From DASTFY01 sp963813375 (GTDB lineage: Bacteria > Actinomycetota > Acidimicrobiia > Acidimicrobiales > Ilumatobacteraceae), in contig CAWEYT010000008.1 of assembly GCA_963813375.1 (NCBI GenBank), positions 248,001 through 312,000 on the forward strand: a stretch of 64,000 nucleotides of DNA, read 5' to 3'. Shown piece after piece: positions 34,439-43,827 of the stretch. Position numbers and translations under genes: made by a program. Below the pieces are notes generated by a model that was not told the origin of the DNA, did no database searches, and saw nothing but the letters and a program-made list of their open reading frames with translations. How positions within the stretch are numbered: the first letter of the stretch is position 1; the number at the start of each line of letters is the position of its first letter.

Positions 34439-34888
34439 TCACGGCGCCTGCCGCTTCCCGCGGCCGCCGGTGGGCTCCCTGTCCGACGAGTCCGACGGGT
34501 CCGGCGTGGCCGGCGTGGCCGCGTGCACCTGGGCCTCGGCCCGCAGGCTCTCGTAGACGCGCAGCAGCGTCCGCTTCTGCTCGGGGTCCAGGTACGGGTC
34601 CCGGTGCACGGCGTCCACCACACTCACCTCGGGGTCCCGCTCGGGGTCGAGGATGCCCGCCCGCACGTACAGGGACTCCGAGGAGATCTGGAGCGCCTTG
34701 GCGATCTGCTGCAGGATCTCGGCCGAGGGCTTGCGCAGGCCGCGCTCGATCTGGCTCAGGTACGGGTTGGACACGTCGGCCAGCTCGGCCAGCCGCCGCA
34801 CGGAGATGCGGGCGACCTCGCGCTGGCTGCGGATGAACCCGCCCAGGTCGGTCAGGCGCTCTTCGACCTCTTGACGCACATCAGCCAC
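34439..34888 (-). CDS. XRE-family helix-turn-helix regulator
   Basis: A 149-aa protein with an N-terminal lambda-repressor-type HTH (SVRRLAELADVSNPYLSQIE, then RGLRKPSAEILQQIAKAL), a middle segment containing DPYLDPEQKRTLLRVYESLR and a disordered basic C-terminus. The GTG start is at 34888. Similar regulators lie near mshA or the moaD-like gene in many actinobacteria; the target is unknown. It ends 59 bases before the mshA start, so co-transcription is possible. Confidence 0.85.
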   Translation of the reverse strand: MADVRQEVEERLTDLGGFIRSQREVARISVRRLAELADVSNPYLSQIERGLRKPSAEILQQIAKALQISSESLYVRAGILDPERDPEVSVVDAVHRDPYLDPEQKRTLLRVYESLRAEAQVHAATPATPDPSDSSDREPTGGRGKRQAP

Positions 34889-34898
34889 GGACGTCCAC

Positions 34899-35135
34899 CT
34901 ATCCGCCGGAGACCGGAGGCAACACCGCGACCTCGTCGGTCTCCCCCACGGCGGTCACCGGGTCCGCGGGCTCGCCGTTGACCCAGATGCGAGCGGTCGA
35001 CAGCACGGCGGCGAAGCCGTCGCCGTAGCGGCTGACGGCGCCGGCCAGGACGTCGGCCACCGTGGCCCCGTCGACCACGTCCCGCCCGGTCCCCGCGGCC
35101 TCGCGGGCCGAGGCGAACAAGCGCAGACGGGCCAT
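34899..35135 (-). CDS. MoaD/ThiS-family sulfur-carrier protein
   Basis: A 78-aa ubiquitin-fold protein starting MARLRLFASAREAAGTGRD and ending in the obligatory diglycine (AVLPPVSGG), which is the site of thiocarboxylate formation. It could serve molybdopterin synthase or another sulfur-transfer pathway; no partner moaE or thiF is in the window. It ends 11 bases before the XRE regulator's start. Confidence 0.85.
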   Translation of the reverse strand: MARLRLFASAREAAGTGRDVVDGATVADVLAGAVSRYGDGFAAVLSTARIWVNGEPADPVTAVGETDEVAVLPPVSGG

Positions 35136-35177
35136 TCGGGCAGCGTACCGGCGGCTCCTCGGCCTACCCTGCCCGGC

Positions 35178-36113
35178 GTGTCGGACCGCGACGGCGTGCT
35201 GGTGGAGGCCGCCGGCCTGACGAAGCGCTTCGGCACCTTCACGGCCGTGGACGGCATCGACTTCCAGGTCCGTCAGGGAGAGGCGTTCGGGTTCCTGGGG
35301 CCCAACGGCGCCGGGAAGTCGTCGACGATGCGCATGGTGGGGTGCGTCTCGCCGCTCAGCGGCGGCACCCTGCGGCTGTTCGGGCTCGATGCCACCGTGG
35401 ACGGGCCCCGCATCCGCGCCCGCCTCGGCGTCGTCCCCCAGCAGGACAGCCTGGACGAGGAGCTGTCGCTGCGCGAGAACCTCGTGGTCTACGCCCGCTA
35501 CTTCGACATCCCCCGGCGCGTCGCGGCGACCAAGGCGGTGGAGCTGCTGGAGTTCGCGCAGCTGGCCGATCGGGCCGACGAGCGGGTCGAGCCGCTGTCG
35601 GGCGGGATGAAGCGGCGTCTGACGATCGCCCGTTCGCTCGTCAACGATCCCGAGCTCCTCCTGCTCGACGAGCCCACCACCGGGCTCGATCCGCAGGCCC
35701 GGCACCTGGTCTGGGACCGCCTCTACCGGCTGAAGCAGCGCGGGACCTCCCTCGTCCTCACCACCCACTACATGGACGAGGCGGAGCAGCTGTGCGATCG
35801 GTTGGTCGTCATGGACGGAGGCAGGATCGTCGCCGAGGGCTCACCGCGCGAGCTCATCGAGCAGCACTCGAGCCGCGAGGTGGTGGAGATGCGGATGCCG
35901 GCCGGCGAGAACGAGGCCGCGGCAGGCGCGGTCGCCGACCTGGCCGAGCGGGTGGAGGCTCTCCCCGACCGCGTGCTCCTCTACGCCGACGACGGCGACG
36001 CCGCCGTGGCCACCGTCCTGCAGCGGGGGCTGCGCCCGGACGCGCTCCTGGTGCGCCGCAGCACGTTGGAGGACGTGTTCCTCAAGCTCACGGGCCGCAC
36101 CCTGGTCGACTGA
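35178..36113 (+). CDS. ABC transporter ATP-binding protein (DrrA/NodI-like)
   Basis: ATPase of an ABC-2 exporter, 311 aa. Walker A is FLGPNGAGKSST, the signature is PLSGGMKRRLTIARSL, Walker B is LLLLDEPTTGLDP and the switch histidine is in LTTHYMDEAE. The C-terminal extension of about 80 residues is typical of DrrA/NodI-type proteins. The GTG start at 35178 is divergent from the MoaD-like gene. Two permease genes follow directly, so this is a heteromeric three-gene exporter; the substrate cannot be predicted. Confidence 0.93.
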   Translation: MSDRDGVLVEAAGLTKRFGTFTAVDGIDFQVRQGEAFGFLGPNGAGKSSTMRMVGCVSPLSGGTLRLFGLDATVDGPRIRARLGVVPQQDSLDEELSLRENLVVYARYFDIPRRVAATKAVELLEFAQLADRADERVEPLSGGMKRRLTIARSLVNDPELLLLDEPTTGLDPQARHLVWDRLYRLKQRGTSLVLTTHYMDEAEQLCDRLVVMDGGRIVAEGSPRELIEQHSSREVVEMRMPAGENEAAAGAVADLAERVEALPDRVLLYADDGDAAVATVLQRGLRPDALLVRRSTLEDVFLKLTGRTLVD

Positions 36114-36139
36114 GCGATGTGGCCCCTACGGTCAGACCG

Positions 36140-36942
36140 GTGAGCACTCCCGCGGCGGTCCGTGTCACCGGGTACCACCTGGTGGCGTTCCGCCGGCTGT
36201 GGCGTGCCACCTTCAGCACCGCCTTCTTCACGCCGCTCTTCTACCTGACCGCGCTCGGGCTCGGGCTCGGGTCGCTCATCGACCAGAACCCGAGCGCCGG
36301 CGCCAGCCTCGACGGAGTCAGCTACGCGGCGTTCATCGGACCCGGCCTCTTGGCCGCCACCGGCATGAGCATCGGCGGGCTGGACAGCACCTGGCCGGTG
36401 TTGGCCTCCATGAAGTGGAGCCGCACCTTCTACGCCATGACGGCGACACCGGTCCGCGCCGCCGACGTGGTGATCGGGCACATGCTCTGGATGACCGCTC
36501 GGCTGTTCCTCGCCGTCGGCGCGTTCGCGGCGGTGATGATGCTGTTCGACGACACCCGCACGCTCGGGACGTGGGCCGCCGTGCCCGCCGGCGTGCTCAC
36601 GGGGCTGGCCTTCGCCGGACCCACGTTCGCGTGGGCCTGCACGGTCGACAACACGGGCACCAGCTTCGCCTCGTACCAGCGGTTCGTGGTCATGCCGATG
36701 TTCCTCTTCTCGGGCACGTTCTTCAGCGTGTCGCTGCTGCCTGCCCCGCTGGAGGTCCTGGCCTGGTTCACGCCGCTGTTCCACGGCGTGAGCCTCTGCC
36801 GTGGCATCGCCCTCGGTGGCACCCCGCTGTGGCGGCAGGTCGTCCACACCACGTTCCTCGTCGCGCTGACCATCGCCGGGACGATGGTGGGCCGGCGGAC
36901 CCTCGCCCGGCGGATCTACGCTGTGCAGAGGCACTGGCATGA
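36140..36942 (+). CDS. ABC-2 type transporter permease, first copy (3' frame change)
   Basis: Six-helix permease of about 267 aa from the GTG at 36140. It contains FFTPLFYLTALGLGLGSLI, the internal MPMFLFSGTFFSVSLLPAPL and WFTPLFHGVSLCRGIALG, all typical of DrrB/NodJ-type permeases. The TGA at 36940-36942 that overlaps the next gene's ATG (ATGA) is reached only after a frame change near 36905-36930; the span is 3n+2. It pairs with the following permease. Confidence 0.85.
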
Positions 36943-37767
36943 GCGTCGACGACGACCTCCCCGAGGGCGGCGCTCGGGCTGCGCATCGTGCCGCCTGCCC
37001 TCCTCGGGGCGCGGCGGGGCCAGCGGCTCGTCGAGCGCAACCTGTTCGTCTATCGCCGCACCTGGATGATCCTGTTCTCCGGCTTCTTCGAGCCCGTCTT
37101 CTACCTGGCCTCGGTGCGGCTCGGGTTGGGCACGTTGGTCGGTGACGTCGAGGTCGGCGGCCAGACGGTCAGCTACGCGGAGTTCGTCGCTCCGGCCCTG
37201 CTGGCGACCGCAGCGATGAACGGCGCCCTGTTCGACTCGACCATGAACGTCTTCTACAAGCTGAAGTACGCCCGGGTGTACGACGCCGTCCTCGCCACGC
37301 CGCTCGGGGTGGGCGACGTGGCGGTGGGCGAGATCGCCTGGGCGCTGCTGCGCGGGGCCCTGTACTCGACGGGCTTCCTCGTCGTCATGGCGGCGATGGG
37401 GCTCGCCGGCTCGCCATGGGTGATCGGGTGCCTGCCCGTCGCCGTCCTCATCGGGTTCGCGTTCGCCGCCGTCGGACTCGCCGGGTGCTCCTATGCCCGG
37501 ACCTGGGCCGACTTCACGTGGTTGGAGGCGATCATGGTCCCGCTGTTCCTGTTCTCGGCGACCTTCTATCCGCTGTCCGTCTATTCGCCGGCCGCGCAGT
37601 GGGTCGTGCGGGCCACGCCGCTCTACCACGGGGTCGCGCTGTGCCGTGCCTTCTCGTCCGGCCAGCTCTCGTGGGACCTGCTCACCCACGTGGCCTACCT
37701 CGCGGTGATGGGCGTGATCGGCCTGCTCGTGGCCAGCAGGCGCCTCGGCGTGCTGCTCCTGACGTGA
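36939..37767 (+). CDS. ABC-2 type transporter permease, second copy (frameshift near the start)
   Basis: Partner permease of about 276 aa. The start ATG (36939, MSVDDDLPEG) and the membrane core (LRIVPPALLGARRGQRLVER onward) are in different frames, joined by removing one base of the GGCGG run near 36965-36970; the span is 3n+1. It shares with the first copy the pattern FFEPVFYLASVRLGLGTL, VPLFLFSATFYPLSVYSPAA and ATPLYHGVALCRAFSSG, showing the two arose by duplication. Confidence 0.86.
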
Positions 37768-37845
37768 GTGTTCGGACGGATCCAGTACGGGAACACCCGG
37801 CAGCCGGCCGGTGTTGACACCTTCGATCGCGACCAGGAGGTTGCC

Positions 37846-38502
37846 ATGCTGTTCAGCCGCCGGAAGTCGGAGATGGTGGCGCCCGAAGAGGCGCTGCCCG
37901 GCCGCACGGACCAGACGATGCCCGTGCCCTCCGAGCACTTCATCAACGGCCATCCGCTCACCGCGCCGTGGCCCACCGGGTACCAGACCGCGGTGTTCGG
38001 CCTGGGCTGCTTCTGGGGCGCCGAGCAGAAGTTCTGGGAGACCAAGGGCGTGTGGACCACCGCCGTCGGGTACGCCGGCGGGTACAGCCCGAACCCCACC
38101 TACGAGGAGGTCTGCAGCGGCCGGACCGGCCATGCCGAGGCCGTCCTGGTGGTGTTCGACCCCGACCAGGTGAGCTTCGACCAGCTTCTGAAGGTGTTCT
38201 GGGAGGCCCACGACCCGACGCAGGGCATGCGCCAGGGCAACGACACGGGGACGCAGTACCGCTCCGCCATCTACTACGGCGACGACGCGCAGCGGCAGGC
38301 CGCCGAGGCCAGCAAGGCCATGTTCCAGGAGAAGCTGGCCGCGGCCGGGTACGGGGAGATCACCACGGAGATCGCTCCCCTGAGCGCGTTCTTCTACGCC
38401 GAGCCGTACCACCAGCAGTACCTGGGCAAGAACCCGGGCGGATACTGCGGCCTCGGAAGCACCGGCGTGAGCTGCCCGATCGGCGTCGCCTCGACCGACT
38501 GA
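37846..38502 (+). CDS. msrA: Peptide-methionine (S)-S-oxide reductase
   Basis: Repairs methionine-S-sulfoxide in proteins. The catalytic cysteine is in the canonical GLGCFWGAEQKFW; further signatures are TTAVGYAGGYSPNPTYEEVC and FYAEPYHQQYL. C-terminal cysteines in YCGLGSTGVSCPIG are the likely resolving residues. The ATG at 37846 is chosen because it has AGGAGG six bases upstream, giving 218 aa. A TTGACA lies about 30 bases upstream of the start but no matching -10 is seen. Confidence 0.95.
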   Translation: MLFSRRKSEMVAPEEALPGRTDQTMPVPSEHFINGHPLTAPWPTGYQTAVFGLGCFWGAEQKFWETKGVWTTAVGYAGGYSPNPTYEEVCSGRTGHAEAVLVVFDPDQVSFDQLLKVFWEAHDPTQGMRQGNDTGTQYRSAIYYGDDAQRQAAEASKAMFQEKLAAAGYGEITTEIAPLSAFFYAEPYHQQYLGKNPGGYCGLGSTGVSCPIGVASTD

Positions 38503-38512
38503 GCCGCGACCG

Positions 38513-39628
38513 TCAGCCCCAACCGTGGGTGCGGATGTCGGCGCCGTCGGCGTCGATGTCCCTGCCGGCCCAGCGCAGCCCGCCGGGTGTGGCCGCCAGG
38601 CGGGCCACCAGGCCCTGCATCGGTGTGCCGTCGACCTCGGCGATCATGCCGGTGGCGGCCACATGGGGGTCCGCGGCGATGGCCGCCATGTCCATGACCG
38701 GCGCGATCGCGGCTTCGGCGGCCGCGAATGCCGCGAGCACGTCGTCGGCCGAGCGGGCGCCGATCCAGTCGGCCACGATGGCGTCGAGCTCCTCGCGGTG
38801 CTCGACCCGCCCGGCGAAGGTGGCGAAGCGGGGATCGTCGCCCACACCGACCAGGCGCATGACCCGGCCGGCCACGGAGTCCGACGAGGTCGAGACCGCC
38901 ACCCAGAGGCCGTCGGCGCAGCGGTAGGTGCCCCGAGGGACGGTGTAGGGGATGCCCGAGCCGAGGCGGGGCTGCTGCTCGCCGGTCAGCTGGTAGACGG
39001 AGATGAGGGGGCCCATCAGCTGGAACAGCGACTCCAGCAGGTTCACGTCGACGATCTGACCGACGCCGGCGTGCAGGGCGACCATCGTCGCGAAGGCTCC
39101 GACCAGGCCGGTGACCTCATCCGTGAGCGCGATGGGCGGAAGGAGCGGTGGACCGTCGGGTTCGCCGGCGATCGCCGCGTAGCCCGACATGGCTTCGGCG
39201 ATCGAAGCGAAACCGGGCCGGCCCGAGTAGGGACCGGTCTGGCCGAAGCCGGTGAGGCGGGTGATGACGAGGTCCGGGTTGCGGTCGTGCAGGACTTCCG
39301 GCCCGAGGCCGAGGCGCTCGAGCGTCCCAGGGCGGAAGTTCTCGATGAGGGCGTGCGCGCCGTCGACCAGGTCCAGGAGGACGGCGCGATCCTCATGGTC
39401 CTTCAGGTCGAGGGCGACGAAGCGCTTGTTGCGGTTGGCGAACTTCCACCACAGACCGCGGCCGTCCCGCGGGTCGCGCCAGGCCATGCTGCGCAGGCTG
39501 TCGCCCTCGGGCCGCTCCACCTTGATGACATCCGCGCCGAAGTCGGCCAGGTAGCGGGCCACGCTCGGTCCCGCGATCAGCGTGGACAGGTCGAGCACCC
39601 GGAGGTCGGCCAGGGGCAGGTCCGGCAC
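38513..39628 (-). CDS. CaiB/BaiF family (class III) CoA-transferase
   Basis: Transfers CoA between carboxylic acids; 371 aa from the GTG at 39628. It opens with PLADLRVLDLSTLIAGPSVA and contains LADFGADVIKVERPEGDSLR, NRNKRFVALDLK and ITRLTGFGQTGPYSGRPGF, all hallmarks of the class III family. The family's catalytic aspartate would lie shortly after this last segment. The substrate is unknown. It converges on msrA with only ten bases between the stops. Confidence 0.9.
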   Translation of the reverse strand: MPDLPLADLRVLDLSTLIAGPSVARYLADFGADVIKVERPEGDSLRSMAWRDPRDGRGLWWKFANRNKRFVALDLKDHEDRAVLLDLVDGAHALIENFRPGTLERLGLGPEVLHDRNPDLVITRLTGFGQTGPYSGRPGFASIAEAMSGYAAIAGEPDGPPLLPPIALTDEVTGLVGAFATMVALHAGVGQIVDVNLLESLFQLMGPLISVYQLTGEQQPRLGSGIPYTVPRGTYRCADGLWVAVSTSSDSVAGRVMRLVGVGDDPRFATFAGRVEHREELDAIVADWIGARSADDVLAAFAAAEAAIAPVMDMAAIAADPHVAATGMIAEVDGTPMQGLVARLAATPGGLRWAGRDIDADGADIRTHGWG

Positions 39629-39681
39629 GGCGGCGCAGCCTACGGCGGCGAACCGGCCGGCGGCCGGTAGCGTCACCGGTG

Positions 39682-40677
39682 ATGAGGGGCGGGACGGCAC
39701 GGGTTGGGACGGCCGCGCTGGTCGCACTGGCTGCGGCAGCCAGCGTTGTTGCGTGTGCACCGACCGCGCCGCCGCCTGGCGGTCCGAGCGGTTGCGGCCG
39801 GCCGGCCGCGCCCGTGCTCACGCAGCAGCGGCAGCTCCAGTCCGGCGGCGTCGTGCGTCAGTTCCTGCTGACCATCCCCGACGGCTACGACCCAGACGTA
39901 CCGACGCCGCTCATCCTGAACTTCCACGGCCTCGGGTCCGACGCCACCCAGCAGGCCGTGTACACCCAGCTCGACGCACAGGCCAAGACCCGCGGCTTCA
40001 TCGTCGCCACCCCGAACGGCATCGGCGGCACGATGGACGTCACGCCACCGTCCGTCGACCACCAGTACGTCGTCGAACTGGTCCGCTACCTCAGCTCGAT
40101 CCTGTGCGTGAGCCCGTTCGAGCGGTTCAGCACGGGCATGTCGATGGGGGGCTTCATGAGCAGCGCGCTGGCCTGCATCCCCGAGCTCGGGTTGCGGGCG
40201 GTGGCCGGCGTCACGGGCCTGTTCGGGGCCTGCGCCAACGGTCGCTCGATGCCGGTGATGGCGTTCCACGGGACATCGGACCCGATCGTCGCCTACCCGC
40301 TCGTGCGGGACGCAGTGGCGTCATGGGCGGCGCGCAACCGGTGCGCACCGGCGCCCCGACTGACCCGCATCGAGCCGGACATCCAGCTCCGCACCTACAC
40401 CGGCTGTGCCGGCGGACTGTCCGTCACCTTCTACACGGTCGAGGGAGGCGGGCACACCTGGCCCGACGGACTGGTCGACCTGCCCGCCTTCGGGTCCACC
40501 ACCCGGACCATCGACGCCACCGACCTCATCCTCGACTTCTTCAGCGCGCAGAGCAGCGACCCCGCACGTCCCGAGATGGCTGTCACAAGGTCTCAGGTCT
40601 CCGACCCGCCAGCAGGTAGCCGCCAGGCCGCCAGCCGGCGGCATCCCTCGGCGATGTCCTCCCCACGGCCGGAGTAG
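39682..40677 (+). CDS. Secreted PHB-depolymerase/esterase-like lipoprotein
   Basis: Alpha/beta-hydrolase of the LpqC/PHB-depolymerase family, about 331 aa. A signal peptide with a lipobox-like VVAC (about residue 25) precedes a Ser/Pro-rich linker. The nucleophile elbow is STGMSMGGFMS, the region FHGLGSD forms the oxyanion loop, FHGTSDPIV supplies the aspartate and GGGHTWPDG the histidine. GTG at 39679 is an alternative start. The last ~30 codons overlap the convergent aminotransferase and look non-homologous, so the true stop may be near 40580, hidden by an indel. Confidence 0.82.
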   Translation: MRGGTARVGTAALVALAAAASVVACAPTAPPPGGPSGCGRPAAPVLTQQRQLQSGGVVRQFLLTIPDGYDPDVPTPLILNFHGLGSDATQQAVYTQLDAQAKTRGFIVATPNGIGGTMDVTPPSVDHQYVVELVRYLSSILCVSPFERFSTGMSMGGFMSSALACIPELGLRAVAGVTGLFGACANGRSMPVMAFHGTSDPIVAYPLVRDAVASWAARNRCAPAPRLTRIEPDIQLRTYTGCAGGLSVTFYTVEGGGHTWPDGLVDLPAFGSTTRTIDATDLILDFFSAQSSDPARPEMAVTRSQVSDPPAGSRQAASRRHPSAMSSPRPE

Positions 40678-41806
40678 GAGAAGCGCACGAAGCGGTGGCC
40701 CCGCACGAGGTCGAAGTCGATGCCCGGCGTGGTGGCGACACCCGCCTCGTCCAGCCATCGCCGGCACAGCTCGAGCGAGTCGACTGGTCGTCTCCGAGGA
40801 GAGTCCCAACCGGTCCGGTCAGGTGCGACACGTCCGCGTACACGTAGAACGCACCATCCGCCGCCGCCCGGTCGGTCACGCCGGCGGCGGCCAGACCGTC
40901 CAGCAGGAGCCGGCGGTTGGCGGCGTACCGGGTCACGTGGCCGTCGAGCTCGTCGGTGCACCCGAAGGCCGCCACGGCGGCGAGCTGGGACAGCGTCGGC
41001 GCGCAGATGTAGAGGTTCTGCTGGAAGCGCTCCACGGCGGCCATCAGGGAGGGTGGCGCGGTGATCCAGCCCAGCCGCCAGCCGGTCATGCAGAAGTACT
41101 TGGAGAAGCTGCTCACCACCACGGCGCCGCGGTCGAGCGCCAGCGCGGTCTCGGCCCGCTGCCCGTAGGCGATGCCGTGGTAGATCTCGTCGGACACGAG
41201 CTGCACGCCGCGGCCCTGACACCAGCCGGCGAGGTCGGCGAAGCGCTCGGCCGGCAGCACGGTGCCGGTCGGGTTCGACGGGCTGGCCACCACCAGGCCG
41301 TCGAGCGGACCCGCGGCCTCGACCACCTCGGGCGTCGGCGCCCACCGCGTGTCAGGGCCGACAGGGATGGCGACGGGCTCGACGCCGAGCGCCTGCAACG
41401 TGTTGCGGTAGCAGGGATAGCCGGGCTCGACCACGCCCACCCGCTGGCCGGGTTCGAAGCAGGCCAGGAAGGCCAGCGTGAAGCCGGCGGAGGCGCCCGC
41501 GGTGACGACGATGTGCGCCGGGTCGACGTCGACGCCGTACCAGTCGCGGTAGTGGCGGGCGATCGCCTTGCGCAGCGAGAGCAGGCCGGGAGCGCTCGTG
41601 TAGCCGATCTGGTCCCGCTGGAGCGCACGCGTCGCGGCCTCCCGAACGGCCAGGGGCGCGGGCGCCGAGGGCTGACCCACCTCCAAGTGGATGACGGAGG
41701 CGCCGGCCGCCTCGCGCTCGGTCGCCCACCCGGCCATCTCCATGGCGTGGAACGGTGGGATGGCGGCGCGGCCCGGCAGCGGGCGGGTCCGCTCACACCG
41801 TGACAT
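40593..41806 (-). CDS. PLP-dependent class I/II aminotransferase (frameshift)
   Basis: Aspartate-aminotransferase-fold enzyme of about 404 aa. It shows IHLEVGQPSAPAP near the start, IGYTSAPGLLSLRKAIARHY, NPTGTVLPAERFADL and the PLP-lysine motif VVSSFSKYFCMTGWRLGW. After VYADVSHLTG the frame changes; the natural end (LCRRWLDEAGVATTPGIDFD, then HRFVRFSYSG) is one frame away and joins near 40785-40800. Span 3n+2. The annotated ATG lies inside a repeat (41795-41828), so the exact start is uncertain. Confidence 0.88.
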
Positions 41807-41828
41807 GGAGCTCGCTCCGCTCGCTCAT
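41795..41828 (-). repeat. Copy 2 of the ~34-bp repeat located at a gene start
   Basis: On the minus strand it reads ATGAGCGAGCGGAGCGAGCT followed by CCATGTCACGGTGT. It starts at an ATG overlapping the stop of the preceding DinB-like gene and ends inside the first codons of the aminotransferase. In its first frame it spells MSERSELHVTV followed by TGA. The same peptide can be read at the start of the YbjN-domain gene at 33162 after a one-base correction. Confidence 0.8.
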
Positions 41829-42412
41829 CCGATGACGTTGAAGCCGGCGGGCAGGGCGCGGCGGCCGGTCATGGCCAGGAGCAGCACGGGGAGGTCGGCC
41901 AGCTCGGAGAGCACGCCGAGCATCACGTTCGTGGCCGAGGCCGGCAGGAGCAGCGGCTGGCCGGTCGCGGCCTGCAGGTCGAGGGTGTGGAGGCCGAGCT
42001 CGACGACCCGGGTCGGGAGGTAGTCGGCCAGCCGCATCGGCCCGACGAACGTCTCCCCCACGTGCTCGTCCGGCGTGGCGGCCAGCCGCGCCAACGCCTG
42101 CTCCGCCGTCATCTTTGCCGTGGCCACGGGATCCACCAGTCGCGCGCCGGCCTCACGGCCACGCTCAGCCACTCCGATGTGCACACCGGGCACCACCGAC
42201 ACCGCACGGTAGAAGGCGGGCGCGCTGTCGACGGCGGGGGTCCCTCCCGTGGTGTCGCACAGCCGCTGCAGCGTGCCGAAGGAGCGCAGCGCGTGGCCCG
42301 TCAGCTCGCGCACGGTCCACTCGCCCAGCCCGGGCTGCTCCCATTGGTCAGGCTGCACCTCGGACACCGTCGCCAGGAACACCTCGGCGGCATCCGGGAA
42401 CGCCGCCCGCAC
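41825..42412 (-). CDS. Mycothiol-dependent maleylpyruvate isomerase-like (DinB/TIGR03083-type) protein
   Basis: A 195-aa protein of the actinobacterial DinB-like four-helix family. The helix 1 region VRAAFPDAAEVFLATVSEV, then QWEQPGLGEWTVRELTGHAL with the metal-ligand-type histidine, and RVVELGLHTLDLQAATGQPL with two further histidine positions are typical. Many members use mycothiol, and an mshA gene is present nearby. The GTG at 42412 is preferred (TGACCGTG, two bases after the previous stop); GTG at 42439 is an alternative. Confidence 0.8.
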   Translation of the reverse strand: MRAAFPDAAEVFLATVSEVQPDQWEQPGLGEWTVRELTGHALRSFGTLQRLCDTTGGTPAVDSAPAFYRAVSVVPGVHIGVAERGREAGARLVDPVATAKMTAEQALARLAATPDEHVGETFVGPMRLADYLPTRVVELGLHTLDLQAATGQPLLLPASATNVMLGVLSELADLPVLLLAMTGRRALPAGFNVIG

Positions 42413-42414
42413 GG

Positions 42415-43425
42415 TCAGCGGGTCGAGATGGTGAAACACCTGTCCTCCAGCCGGCCGAGGGCGTAGGTCTCGTAGTCGACACCGAAGTCCTGGTACAGGT
42501 GCCGGCACCGCTCACTCCACGCCAGGGCCGCGGGCGTCGAGATCCGGTGGTGGATCTGCGTGATGCCACCCTCGTAGACGCGGTACTCCGCCCACGACCC
42601 GGGGAAGTCCTTCACACAGGCCACCTCGATGAACGGCACGAAGCCGGTGCGGGCGAGGCGGCGGACCCGGTTGCGATGGGTGTGGCCGGCGGCGTAAGCG
42701 ACGATCTGCGGCCGCCGCGCCACGACCTCCACGAGCGCGTCCGAGTCGTCCGGGTTGATGCCGAAGTAGTCCGGCGGCCGGGTGCCCGAGGACCCCTCGA
42801 CCCAGTTCTGGTGGTGGCCCATGACGATGACCGGCCGGTCGGCCTCGCCGGCCAGCGCGTCGAGCCAGGCGAGCTGATCCGGTGTCACCCTGCCCGTCGT
42901 CGCGGTCGGGATGACCGTGTCCAGCAGGGCCAGCCGGACGCCGGGAAGGTCCACGACGTCGTCGCCGGCGTAGGCGTCCTGGCCGCGATAGGCGTCGTGG
43001 TTGCCGCGCACGACGTGGAGCCGGTCTCCGAAGGCGCCGCGGTAGCAGGCCTCGAAGGCAGCGAACTCCTCGTCCATGCCGTCCATGGTCAGGTCGCCCT
43101 TCGCGACGACGACGACCGGCTCCACCGTCGCGATCTCCTCGACCGCGCCGTGGTTCATCGTCTCGGGGTAGGGGGGCTCCCCCGGCTCGACGCGTTGGAT
43201 GGGCCCGAGCGGGCTGTCGTCGACGCGGCCCGCTTCGATCTCACCGAAATGGACGTCGTTGACAGTGGCGAAGACGCACAACAGCTCGCCGCCCGGCCGC
43301 GGGAGGGTGCGGACCGCGATCCCGTCGAGCTCGTAGTCGGTCTCCGGCTGCAGGCCGTCGTGGCGATGGACGCGCTCGCCCTCGTGCAGGACGACGAAGT
43401 CGTCGGCGACGGTGGTCAGGTCCAC
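42415..43425 (-). CDS. Calcineurin-like metallophosphoesterase
   Basis: Dinuclear metal phosphoesterase, 336 aa. The five metal motifs are visible in order: NDVHFGE (D-x-H), VVAKGDLTMDG (GD), VVRGNHDAYRG (GNH), VIVMGHHQNW (H) and YAAGHTHRNR (GHTH). The family includes cyclic-nucleotide phosphodiesterases and many uncharacterised enzymes; the substrate is not predictable. There is no signal peptide. It starts with a GTG and runs directly into the DinB-like gene. Confidence 0.9.
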   Translation of the reverse strand: MDLTTVADDFVVLHEGERVHRHDGLQPETDYELDGIAVRTLPRPGGELLCVFATVNDVHFGEIEAGRVDDSPLGPIQRVEPGEPPYPETMNHGAVEEIATVEPVVVVAKGDLTMDGMDEEFAAFEACYRGAFGDRLHVVRGNHDAYRGQDAYAGDDVVDLPGVRLALLDTVIPTATTGRVTPDQLAWLDALAGEADRPVIVMGHHQNWVEGSSGTRPPDYFGINPDDSDALVEVVARRPQIVAYAAGHTHRNRVRRLARTGFVPFIEVACVKDFPGSWAEYRVYEGGITQIHHRISTPAALAWSERCRHLYQDFGVDYETYALGRLEDRCFTISTR

Positions 43426-43494
43426 GACGCGGGACGGTAGCGGCAGGTTGACCCGTTGCCTCCCACGGCGGTCCGGCCCCCTGCCGTATCCGGG

Positions 43495-43827
43495 TCAGAG
43501 CCAGGGCCGAGGGCGGCGGGCGGTCGACGGGCGGGCCCACCAGCGGCCGCTGAAGCGCCACGCTCCGTGACGCTCGGTGGGCGGTTGGACCACCACCGGC
43601 CGCGGCCACAGAGCTTCCACCGCGGCCGCGATCACCGCGGCCTCGAGCGCGCCCGGCTGGCCGATCGCCTCCCGGCCGACAGCGAGCGCCGGCGGCACGC
43701 GCCGCGACGTCCCGTCGGGCGGTCCCCAGCCGCCGGCGTTGCCCGCGCGCGCCGCGACGTCGGCGTCGTCCCCGGTGATCCCGGTGGTCTCGGTGGCTTC
43801 GCTCGTCACGGTGGTCACGGCCGTCAC
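43495..43827 (-). CDS. Acyl-CoA carboxylase epsilon-like subunit
   Basis: A 110-aa protein encoded directly after the carboxyltransferase gene with a GTGA overlap. The last 60 residues (EAAVIAAAVEALWPRP to HGAWRFSGRWWARPS) resemble the short epsilon subunit of actinobacterial acyl-CoA carboxylases: a helix followed by a Trp-rich tail. The N-terminal half is low-complexity (Thr/Val/Ala). The assignment relies mostly on position and tail composition. Confidence 0.6.
   Translation of the reverse strand: MTAVTTVTSEATETTGITGDDADVAARAGNAGGWGPPDGTSRRVPPALAVGREAIGQPGALEAAVIAAAVEALWPRPVVVQPPTERHGAWRFSGRWWARPSTARRPRPWL

Noticed and set aside
37814..37819. A perfect TTGACA upstream of msrA.
   Set aside because: No -10-like hexamer lies 16-19 bases downstream before the ribosome binding site, so I do not call it a promoter.
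40580..40677. Real coding overlap between the esterase 3' end and the convergent aminotransferase.
   Set aside because: The last ~30 esterase codons show no family resemblance and lie over conserved aminotransferase sequence. A missed stop caused by an indel is more likely.
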